Shown here piece after piece: positions 28,725 through 36,000 of a DNA stretch of 43,054 nt; the first letter of the stretch is position 1, and each line of letters starts with the position of its first letter. The notes beneath the pieces were generated by a model. The model did not search any database, was not told the DNA's origin, and saw only the letters and a program-made list of their open reading frames with translations. This DNA is from Acidobacteriota bacterium (GTDB lineage Bacteria > Acidobacteriota > Terriglobia > Bryobacterales > Bryobacteraceae). The stretch is from the NCBI GenBank assembly GCA_025350695.1, contig JANXXI010000325.1:1-43054 (forward strand). Direction: 5' to 3'. Both the position numbers and the translations under genes were made by a program.

Positions 28725-30985
28725 GCACACCCTCTTATTCAGTAATTGGAACCCGCCCGATCCGTCACGATGGCGCTGACAAAGTCACGGGCCGCGCAAT
28801 TTATGGCGCTGACTTCCAGATGGCGGGAATGCTCCACGGATTCATATTGCGCAGTCCGCATGCGCACGCGCGAATTAAGCGGATCGATACGTCAAAGGCC
28901 GAAGTGTTCCCGGGAGTGAATGCCGTTGTCACAACGAAGGACTTTCCGGCCGTGGACGACAGTAAAATCGTGGATCTAGGCGAAGGGAACACGCCGCTAA
29001 GATGGGCCCGCAGTAACGTTCTGGCTGACGGAAAGGTGCTGTATCGCGGGCATGCCGTGGCGGCTGTGGCAGCTGTCAATGCTCACGTTGCCGAAGAAGC
29101 GGCGGGCTTGATTGAAGTGGAATACGAAGTTCTGCCGTGCGTGCTGACCGCGCCCGAGGCGATGAAGCCGGATGCGCCTATCTTGCACCAAGACTTAAAA
29201 ATGAAGGAACTGGGCGAGACCACCGGCAAAGTTTCGAATGTAGCTGAGCATTTCCGCCACGTCATGGGCGATATCGAAGCCGGATTCGCGGCGGCTGATG
29301 TGGTGGTTGAGCGCGAGTTCAACACAGCAACGGTTCACCAGGGCTACATCGAACCGCACAACGCCACCGCGCTTTGGAACAACGATGGCCGCATCAGCAT
29401 TTGGTGCAGCACGCAAGGATCGTTTGTGGTGCGCGATGCGACAGCGGCCATCCTCGACATTCCAGTTTCTCAAGTGAAAGTTACTCCGATGGAAATCGGC
29501 GGCGGTTTCGGCGGCAAGATTCCTGTCTATATGGAGCCGGTTGCCGCGCTGCTATCGAAGAAAACTGGTCGACCGGTGAAAATCCTAATGCCGCGCCAGG
29601 CCGTGTTTGAGGCCACGGGACCTACGCCTGGTTCCTACATGAAGGTAAAGGTCGGCGCCAAGAAAGACGGTACAATCACCGCCGCCCAAGCGTATCTTGC
29701 ATTCGAAGCGGGCGCCTATCCTGGCGCAATGGTGGGCCCTGCCGGCATGACGGTATTTGCTGCCTACGACCTGGCAAACGTAACAATTGACGGCTACGAT
29801 GTCGTGGTGAACAAGCCCAGCACGGCGGCCTATCGGGCTCCGGGCGCACCCAACGCCGCGTTCGCCGCCGAATCCGTGATCGACGAACTGGCGCTTAAGC
29901 TCGGTATGGATCCTCTCGACCTGCGGTTAAAGAATGCCGCGAAGGAAGGGACCCGGCGCGCGGATGGACCCAAGTTCCGGCGCATCGGATGCGTCGAAGT
30001 GCTGGAGGCGATGAAGAATTCCGAGCACTACAAATCTCCGCTCGAAGGCTCTAATCGCGGCCGCGGTGTTGCAATTGGCTTCTGGTTCAATGTTGGGCTT
30101 CCATCCAGTTGCACACTCAACGTTACCGCCGACGGCACTGTCAATTTGATTGAAGGTTCCACCGACATCGGAGGCACGCGAACCTCCATCGCCATGCAAG
30201 CGGCGGAAGTGTTGGGCCTTAAATCTGAGGACATTCATCCCACCGTGGTTGATACTGACTCGATCGGGTTCACGGGCGTCACCGGCGGTAGCCGAACCAC
30301 TTTTGCCACTGGCTGGGCTGCCTACGAAGCCGCGCAGGACGTGGTGCGTCAGATGAAAGAGCGTGCTGCAAAGATTTGGGACGTGCCTTCCGAAACGGTG
30401 GAACAGGCAGGCGGCGTCTATAGGTCTAACGGCCATTCCATCGGCTTCAAAGAACTGGCGGCGCGCATCGGAGAAACCGGCGGACCCATTGTGGGCCGTG
30501 GGGCAGTCAATCCACGAGGCGTCGGCGGCTCTTTCGCGGGTGCGATCGTTGACGTTGCAGTTGACCCTGAAACCGGCAAGACCACAATCCTGCGTTTCAC
30601 CTCTATACAAGACGCCGGCAAGGCAATTCATCCCGCGTATGTCGAAGGCCAGATGCAAGGCGGTTCGGTACAAGGAATCGGTTGGGCGCTCAACGAGGAG
30701 TACTTCATGAGCGGCGACGGACGGATGATGAATTCGAGTTTCCTTGACTATCGCATGCCCACTGCGCTCGATCTTCCGATGATTGAAACGATCATCGTTG
30801 AGGTTCCAAACCCTGGCCATCCATTCGGTGTGCGCGGTGTGGGTGAGGCAAATATTGTGCCGCCGCAAGCGGCCGTGGCGAACGCTATTGCCCACGCGAT
30901 CGGCACGCGCTTGACTCGCCTACCCATGAACCCGCCGGCCGTGATGGAGGCTATCTGGCAAAAGTCTACATCCCCGCGCTCTTAA
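28721..30985 (+). CDS. Molybdenum hydroxylase large (molybdopterin) subunit
   Basis: 754 residues from ATG 28721, which shares ATGA with the small-subunit stop; longer in-frame starts lie inside that gene and lack family match. It binds the Mo cofactor and hydroxylates the substrate. Landmarks: IRHDGADKVTGRAIYGAD (start), MEIGGGFGGKIPVY (Moco contact), the substrate loop STAAYRAPGAPNAAFAAE, IEGSTDIGGTRTSIAMQ, and the catalytic Glu709 in GVRGVGEANIVPP. The loop lacks the Cys of form I CO dehydrogenase (AYRCSFR), so it is not CoxL; it is closer to the xanthine dehydrogenase or 4-hydroxybenzoyl-CoA reductase groups. The substrate is unknown. No signal peptide, so it is cytoplasmic. Its last 31 bases overlap the MoaD-like gene. 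Confidence 0.94.
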   Translation: MSTPSYSVIGTRPIRHDGADKVTGRAIYGADFQMAGMLHGFILRSPHAHARIKRIDTSKAEVFPGVNAVVTTKDFPAVDDSKIVDLGEGNTPLRWARSNVLADGKVLYRGHAVAAVAAVNAHVAEEAAGLIEVEYEVLPCVLTAPEAMKPDAPILHQDLKMKELGETTGKVSNVAEHFRHVMGDIEAGFAAADVVVEREFNTATVHQGYIEPHNATALWNNDGRISIWCSTQGSFVVRDATAAILDIPVSQVKVTPMEIGGGFGGKIPVYMEPVAALLSKKTGRPVKILMPRQAVFEATGPTPGSYMKVKVGAKKDGTITAAQAYLAFEAGAYPGAMVGPAGMTVFAAYDLANVTIDGYDVVVNKPSTAAYRAPGAPNAAFAAESVIDELALKLGMDPLDLRLKNAAKEGTRRADGPKFRRIGCVEVLEAMKNSEHYKSPLEGSNRGRGVAIGFWFNVGLPSSCTLNVTADGTVNLIEGSTDIGGTRTSIAMQAAEVLGLKSEDIHPTVVDTDSIGFTGVTGGSRTTFATGWAAYEAAQDVVRQMKERAAKIWDVPSETVEQAGGVYRSNGHSIGFKELAARIGETGGPIVGRGAVNPRGVGGSFAGAIVDVAVDPETGKTTILRFTSIQDAGKAIHPAYVEGQMQGGSVQGIGWALNEEYFMSGDGRMMNSSFLDYRMPTALDLPMIETIIVEVPNPGHPFGVRGVGEANIVPPQAAVANAIAHAIGTRLTRLPMNPPAVMEAIWQKSTSPRS

Positions 30986-31218
30986 GACAGTTGACGGGCG
31001 GCTGCGCGGAATTGGAAGTGGCGGGCGCGACCGTCCGTCAGATCGTTGCGAATATAGAGGCGCTATATCCGGGTTTTGAGGAAAGGCTGCTTGATCAGGG
31101 GCGGCTGCGGGCAAATGTTTCGATTGCCGTCGATGAGGAGATTAGCACGTTGGGCTTGCTGGAAGCAGTAGGGCCTTCAAGCGAGGTTCATTTCATCACA
31201 GCAATTCGAGGTGGATAG
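30955..31218 (+). CDS. MoaD/ThiS-family sulfur-carrier-like protein, probable CTG start
   Basis: 87 residues read from CTG 30955, four bases after GGAGG (30946-30950): LAKVYIPALLRQLTGG opens it, giving a full first beta strand of the ubiquitin-like fold. The next start, TTG 30991, would delete that strand. The protein ends in the double glycine FITAIRGG, the adenylated and thiocarboxylated tail of MoaD and ThiS. GATVRQIVANIEALYPGFEERLLD and LRANVSIAVDEE are typical. Overlap with the large subunit by 31 bases indicates coupling. It may supply sulfur to the Mo cofactor for this hydroxylase or act as a MoaD paralogue; no moaE is adjacent. Confidence 0.8.
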   Translation: MAKVYIPALLRQLTGGCAELEVAGATVRQIVANIEALYPGFEERLLDQGRLRANVSIAVDEEISTLGLLEAVGPSSEVHFITAIRGG

Positions 31219-31279
31219 TTACCTCACCGTCAAGGCGGCCCCTCGAGCGGGCTAACAACAACAAGGAGTGTGTATCTCA

Positions 31280-32212
31280 ATGACCAAAGTAACCGCTAGC
31301 CGTAGAGCACTTATTGGTTCGCTAGGAACCGCCGCCGCTTCTTTGGCGGTGGCGCAAGAGCCCCCGATCCCTATCATCGATACGCACTTTCATCTTTACG
31401 ACGCAACTCGTCCCCAGGGCGCGCCGTTCCCGAAGACTCCAAATCCACCTCCGTTCCTACCGAAACACTTTCGCGAGACGGCAATGCCGCTCGGCATTGT
31501 CGGCGGCATCAAAGTCGAAGCCAGTCCTTGGGTTGAAGATAACCTGTGGGTGCTAATGATCATTGCGGACGAGCCAATGATTGTTGGCATGGTCGGCAAC
31601 TTGGACCCGGTCAAACCCGAATTTCAAGAATATCTCGAAAGGTATCATCGCAATAAATTGTTCCTCGGTATTCGCTACGGAAACGTCTGGGAGCGTCAGG
31701 ACATCGTCTCCGCGGTTCACAAACCGGAATTCATCGCCAATATGAAAGCATTTGCCCAGACGGGTCTAACGCTCGAAGTCGCCAACCCGAGGCTGGATTT
31801 AATCGACGCAACGGTTCGTCTCACCGACAAAGTACCGGAATTGCGCGTGGTCCTCGGTCACCTGCAGGCACTGGCTCTGCCTACCGCGCATGATGTGATG
31901 AAGCGCTACGCGGATAATCTCAAGGAGCTGAAAGGGCGGAATGCGTTTGTTAAGGTTTCAGGCGTACCCGGTCCCAGACCTAACGGGATGGGTCCGGATC
32001 CAGCCGTCTACAAGCCGGTGCTCGACTTATTCTGGGATATCTTCGGCGAGGATTTGTTGGTTTATGCCGGTCGAAATAAAGCGAATCTTGATATTTTGAA
32101 ACAGTACTTCCTGGCAAAGGGACGGCCTGCGGCTGAGAAGTTTTTTTGGAAAAACTCAGTGCGCGCGTTTAAGTGGGTAAAACGCGATCCGGCACAGCCA
32201 TCGTTGGCTTGA
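31280..32212 (+). CDS. Exported amidohydrolase-2 family protein, degenerate C-terminal active site
   Basis: 310 residues from ATG 31280, eleven bases after AAGGAG; a frame from GTG 31268 is longer but overlaps that site. A twin-arginine signal (TASRRALIGSLGTAAASLAVAQ) precedes a TIM-barrel hydrolase of the COG3618 type. The N-terminal metal motif DTHFH (Asp34, His36, His38) is kept, as are FLGIRYGN and VVLGHL. The usual C-terminal G-S-[DN]-W-P segment, which holds a catalytic or metal Asp, is replaced by VYAGRNKANLD, and the following loop seems shortened. No frameshift explains this. Activity is therefore uncertain; lactone or ester hydrolysis would be the family guess. Confidence 0.82.
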   Translation: MTKVTASRRALIGSLGTAAASLAVAQEPPIPIIDTHFHLYDATRPQGAPFPKTPNPPPFLPKHFRETAMPLGIVGGIKVEASPWVEDNLWVLMIIADEPMIVGMVGNLDPVKPEFQEYLERYHRNKLFLGIRYGNVWERQDIVSAVHKPEFIANMKAFAQTGLTLEVANPRLDLIDATVRLTDKVPELRVVLGHLQALALPTAHDVMKRYADNLKELKGRNAFVKVSGVPGPRPNGMGPDPAVYKPVLDLFWDIFGEDLLVYAGRNKANLDILKQYFLAKGRPAAEKFFWKNSVRAFKWVKRDPAQPSLA

Positions 32213-32310
32213 CACAACTGGTAAAATCACGCACCCGGTTACCCGGGCTTTACGCCGAGCCTCGATTCGCGATATCCTCACGTCAGTCCCTCGTCAAGGA
32301 GATTGTTCAA

Positions 32311-33540
32311 ATGAATTCACGTCGCCAGTTTCTAGCCGCCAGCGCAAGCGCTCTGATGACCAGCCACGCCATGGGAGCCAACCCAAAGGCCTATCCATAC
32401 ACCGAATTCGAGCAGCGCATTGCGCGCAAGGATTTTCGCGGCATGACCAAGGACGTGCTGCCGACACCCTGCATGGTGGTCGACATTGATCTTTTTGAGA
32501 AGAACCTGAGGACGATGGCTAGCTACGCCAAGTCCGCGCCCATTCAATTGCGCCCCCACGTAAAGGTACACAAGAGCGTCGACATCGCCAAGCGTCAGAT
32601 GGCCCTAGGGGCAATCGGGATCACCGCCGCCACCATCGCCGAATCGGAACTAATGTCCAACGCGGGCATCAAAGGCGTTCTCTGGACTAAGCAGCCTGCC
32701 AGCGCCAACAACCTGTTACGCGCGATTGCCCTCACCCGCAAGGACCCCACTTTCATGTTTGTTGTAGATGACCACGCCGTGGCCTCAAACGTGGAAGAAG
32801 CGGCCGCGGCAGCTAAAGTAAAGGCGAGAGTGGCTGTTTCGGTCTACGCGGGCCTCACCAGACAGGGCATCGCGAACGGAAAACCAGCACTTGAACTTAC
32901 CCAGAAAGTGGCCTCCTCACCTCACATCAGTTTTGAGGGCTTCATGGCGTACTCGGGTTACGCCTCACACACGAAGGGTTGGACTGAGCGCAGGAAGAAG
33001 ACCCAGGAAGATTTGGCCGGCGTGAATGAGACTGTGGCGCTGTGCAAGCAGGCCGGTCTGCCGGTTAAGATCGTTAGCGGCGGATCCACCGGCACGTATA
33101 ACATGGACCATGAGTTCGGCTTGACGGAACTCGAATGCGGCTCTTATGTCTTCATGGATTCGCTCTACAAGCATGTGGGTGGAAAGACAAACGACGAGAT
33201 CTACACGGACTTCGACAGCTCTCTTTCAATCATCACCACTGTCGACAGTAAGCATCATTCCGGCCAAGTGACCACGGACTACGGCAACAAGGCCATGGCG
33301 CAAACCACGGACATCGTGAAAGGGAAGGATTGGCTGCAGGTGGACAAGCAAGGCGCCGAATACGGACTGCTGCGATGGAAGGACGGCGGCAATGAAATCA
33401 AGGTTGGCGATCGCGTGGAGATTTACTGCAGCAACCTTGACATGAGCACCAACAGCTACGACCGCTACTACATTGCCAAGGGCAACGACATTGTCGATGT
33501 CTGGCCCATCATGGGGCGCAGCGGCGCCGCCCAGCGCTAA
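32311..33540 (+). CDS. D-threonine aldolase/D-serine dehydratase-like PLP enzyme with Tat signal
   Basis: 409 residues from ATG 32311, nine bases after AAGGAG; an upstream extension to 32173 overlaps the previous gene and destroys the signal sequence. The N-terminus MNSRRQFLAASASALMTSHA is Tat-like. The fold-III alanine-racemase-like barrel includes the PLP lysine Lys85 in RPHVKVHKS, preceded by LPTPCMVVDID, and the phosphate site IVSGGSTGTYN. The C-terminal D-ser-dehydratase-like domain usually has a metal site of His-x-Cys; here the aligned stretch reads IYCSNLDMSTNSYD, with Asn and Asp where His and Cys are expected. Metal use may therefore differ. Substrate is unknown; a D-amino-acid or hydroxy-amino-acid lyase is likely. 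Confidence 0.85.
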   Translation: MNSRRQFLAASASALMTSHAMGANPKAYPYTEFEQRIARKDFRGMTKDVLPTPCMVVDIDLFEKNLRTMASYAKSAPIQLRPHVKVHKSVDIAKRQMALGAIGITAATIAESELMSNAGIKGVLWTKQPASANNLLRAIALTRKDPTFMFVVDDHAVASNVEEAAAAAKVKARVAVSVYAGLTRQGIANGKPALELTQKVASSPHISFEGFMAYSGYASHTKGWTERRKKTQEDLAGVNETVALCKQAGLPVKIVSGGSTGTYNMDHEFGLTELECGSYVFMDSLYKHVGGKTNDEIYTDFDSSLSIITTVDSKHHSGQVTTDYGNKAMAQTTDIVKGKDWLQVDKQGAEYGLLRWKDGGNEIKVGDRVEIYCSNLDMSTNSYDRYYIAKGNDIVDVWPIMGRSGAAQR

Positions 33541-33553
33541 GCACATTGGACTG

Positions 33554-34573
33554 ATGAGCACGACTCAGATCCACACCGATATTAACTTTAGTTCGCTTCA
33601 TGGGAAGCAGTGCGGACACCTGGCCATCCCTTACTCGCACAATCTGGGCGGGTGGGCGAATCTGCAAATTCCGATCAGCGTGATCCGCAATGGAGCCGGT
33701 CCGGTGGTGCTGCTGATGGCGGGCAACCATGGAGACGAGTATCCCGGACAAGTGGCGATTCTCAAGCTGTGGCGTGACTTGACACCCGACGAGGTCACCG
33801 GCACGTTGATCCTGATGCCTTGCCTGAATCCGTCGGCCGCCAAGGCATCCACTCGCCTCTCACCACTCGACGGGCGCAACTTTAATCGCTGCTTTCCAGG
33901 AAACCCCGCAGGCACGGTTAGTGAAATGCTGGCGCACTATCTGACGACGGTGCTGTTCCCAATGGCCGAGTACGTGATCGACCTGCACACCGGCGGGCGC
34001 AGCATGGGGTTTCTCCCCTGTGCGCATATGCACCTTGTAGCGGACCTGCATCAGCGCGAAAGGATGATGCGCGCCACGGAAGCGTTTCTTACGCACGTCG
34101 CATTTCTCTACGCCGATGTAGCGGGCGCCGGATTGCTGCCAAGTGAAGCGGAGCGTCAGGGAAAAATCGTGATTACCACAGAGCTAGGCGGAGGAGAGAC
34201 GGTGCCCGCCAACATTCACCGTATTTGCCAAACTGGACTCCGCAACGTATTGATCCACTGCGGTGTACTGCGCGGCGAAGAGCAACGGCGTATGCAGCCC
34301 GCGCGCTGGGTTCAAGCGTTGGATCGATCCGATTACCGTTTTGCCCCTGAATCAGGCTTGTACGAAAACTGCGTCGAACTCGGCGAGTCAGTGACCAAAG
34401 GCGATCTGCTGGGGCAGGTGCACTTTCTAGAGCACCCTAACCGGGAACCAGTCCGCGTGGTTGCTCATTCCGGTGGTCTGTTAATGGCGAACCGCGGCCC
34501 GTCAATCGTGGGCCAGGGCGATTGCGTGGCCTGTGTGGCGCACGATGCCGACAGCATTGCCCTCAAGATGTAA
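33554..34573 (+). CDS. Succinylglutamate desuccinylase/aspartoacylase family deacylase (DoeB-like)
   Basis: 339 residues from ATG 33554, 13 bases after the previous stop; an in-frame extension to 33473 runs back into that gene. Zn carboxypeptidase-like fold: ligands His59 and Glu62 in NHGDE and His145 in DLHTGG, plus the catalytic Glu in TTELGGGE. RLSPLDGRNFNRCFPG is typical of the branch that contains the ectoine-degradation enzyme DoeB (N-acetyl-diaminobutanoate deacetylase). No signal peptide, so cytoplasmic. No ectoine hydrolase (doeA) gene is adjacent, so the substrate remains open. It abuts the convergent DUF1501 gene with no gap. Confidence 0.87.
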   Translation: MSTTQIHTDINFSSLHGKQCGHLAIPYSHNLGGWANLQIPISVIRNGAGPVVLLMAGNHGDEYPGQVAILKLWRDLTPDEVTGTLILMPCLNPSAAKASTRLSPLDGRNFNRCFPGNPAGTVSEMLAHYLTTVLFPMAEYVIDLHTGGRSMGFLPCAHMHLVADLHQRERMMRATEAFLTHVAFLYADVAGAGLLPSEAERQGKIVITTELGGGETVPANIHRICQTGLRNVLIHCGVLRGEEQRRMQPARWVQALDRSDYRFAPESGLYENCVELGESVTKGDLLGQVHFLEHPNREPVRVVAHSGGLLMANRGPSIVGQGDCVACVAHDADSIALKM

Positions 34574-35995
34574 CTAAGCCACGGCCTCGCGAATCAACTC
34601 GCCGCCCGTGTCCGTCAACCGCATATTCCGTCCCGCGTGGTAGTGCGTTAACCGCATATCGTTCAGCCCCATCAAGTGAAGAATCGTCGCGTGTACATCC
34701 CGCATCCGGTACACCTTGTCCACTGCCTTCCATCCCAATTCATCGGTGGCTCCAACCGTCACTCCAGGCTTAGTCCCACCACCTGCGAAGAACATCGTCA
34801 TCGCTTTGGTGTTGTGATCACGACCTGCCTTGTCGCGCAGATCCGCCGGGTGGTCCGGAGTCCGGCCAAACTCACCCATCCAGACGATGAGCGTCGAATC
34901 CAGAAGATTGCGTCGCTTCAAGTCTTTAATCAAACCAGCGATCGGCAGGTCCACTTCTTTAGCGTTCTTGGCGTGGCCTTTCAGAATGTCCGTATGGCTG
35001 TCCCACGATTGACTGGGCGTATAGAGCTGCACAAAACGGGTGCCTTTCTCCACCAGTTGCCGGGCCATTAGGCAACGCGTACCGAACGATCGTGTCACCT
35101 CGTCGTCAATCCCGTACATCTTTCTAGTGGCTTCACTCTCCTTAGCCAGATTCAACACTCCCGGAACCTCAGCCTGCATGCGGAAGGCAAGTTCATAGGA
35201 GTCGATGCGGCCCTGCAAATCCGGATTGGTGAAGTGCCCGTCCAGATAAGCGTGGTTATATTCCCGTAGCAAGGCCATTTGATCCTGCATATCCTTCTGG
35301 TTTAGCCCGCCAGCGGGACGCAGATCATTTATCGGATCGCCCTTCCACTGCATCATCGTGCCCTGATAGCTGGCGGGAAGAAACCCGGCGCCCCATTGCT
35401 GCGAACCGCTGAATGGGAGCGCGCGGTAATCCGGCAGTACAACAAAACCGGGCAGGTTCTGATTCTCCGTGCCCAACCCATAGCTTACCCACGCGCCCAC
35501 CGACGGCCGACCAGGCAAGACTAAACCAGTGTTCATCAGAAACGTAGCCGCCGGATGGTTGCCATTTTCGCCAGTAATAGTCTTGACGAACGTCATGTCA
35601 TCCACGCAGGTTGCTAGGTGCGGGAGCAACTCTGAAACGTCCATGCCACACTGGCCGTACTTGGCGAACTTCCACGGGCTCTTCAAGATCAGTCTAGGTT
35701 TAGAATAAAGTTCCGGCTGGTCCGTACGCTTCTCATTGGCCCAATCGAGTACCGTATTATCGAACTTATCGAGGGCGGGTTTTGGATCAAACGTATCCAT
35801 CTGCGCCACACCGCCAAGCATCGTCAGAAAAATGCACGACTTCGCTTTGGCCGGATGGTGCGGCGCCTTGGGCGCGAGCGGGTTGCTTGAAGCGGCCGCC
35901 TGCAGATCGGAATTCAAAAAATCCATAAGGGCCAAACCCCCAGCGCCAACAAGGCTGCGGTAAAGGAAGTTCCGTCGATTCCATTCTTTGTTCAT
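34574..35995 (-). CDS. DUF1501 protein, second copy
   Basis: 473 residues. The N-terminus NRRNFLYRSLVGAGGLALMDFL is twin-arginine-like. The core resembles the copy at 24511: SCIFLTMLGGVAQMDTFDPKPALDKF, LVEKGTRFVQLYTPSQSWDSHTDI, and the end VWMGEFGRTPDHPADLRDKAGRDHNTKAMTMFFAGGGTKPG, but it belongs to the longer planctomycete-type branch. It is five bases downstream of the PSCyt1/DUF1549/DUF1553 gene, with GGAG eight bases before its ATG, so both form one operon. Biochemical role is unestablished. Confidence 0.88.
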   Translation of the reverse strand: MNKEWNRRNFLYRSLVGAGGLALMDFLNSDLQAAASSNPLAPKAPHHPAKAKSCIFLTMLGGVAQMDTFDPKPALDKFDNTVLDWANEKRTDQPELYSKPRLILKSPWKFAKYGQCGMDVSELLPHLATCVDDMTFVKTITGENGNHPAATFLMNTGLVLPGRPSVGAWVSYGLGTENQNLPGFVVLPDYRALPFSGSQQWGAGFLPASYQGTMMQWKGDPINDLRPAGGLNQKDMQDQMALLREYNHAYLDGHFTNPDLQGRIDSYELAFRMQAEVPGVLNLAKESEATRKMYGIDDEVTRSFGTRCLMARQLVEKGTRFVQLYTPSQSWDSHTDILKGHAKNAKEVDLPIAGLIKDLKRRNLLDSTLIVWMGEFGRTPDHPADLRDKAGRDHNTKAMTMFFAGGGTKPGVTVGATDELGWKAVDKVYRMRDVHATILHLMGLNDMRLTHYHAGRNMRLTDTGGELIREAVA

Positions 35996-36000
35996 GCGGG

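Noticed and set aside
29927-30895. 322-codon minus-strand frame
   Set aside because: It is antisense to the large hydroxylase subunit, whose motifs are intact; length follows from codon bias.
28721-30985. Aerobic CO dehydrogenase large subunit (CoxL)
   Set aside because: The active-site loop reads AYRAPGAPN rather than the form I AYRCSFR.
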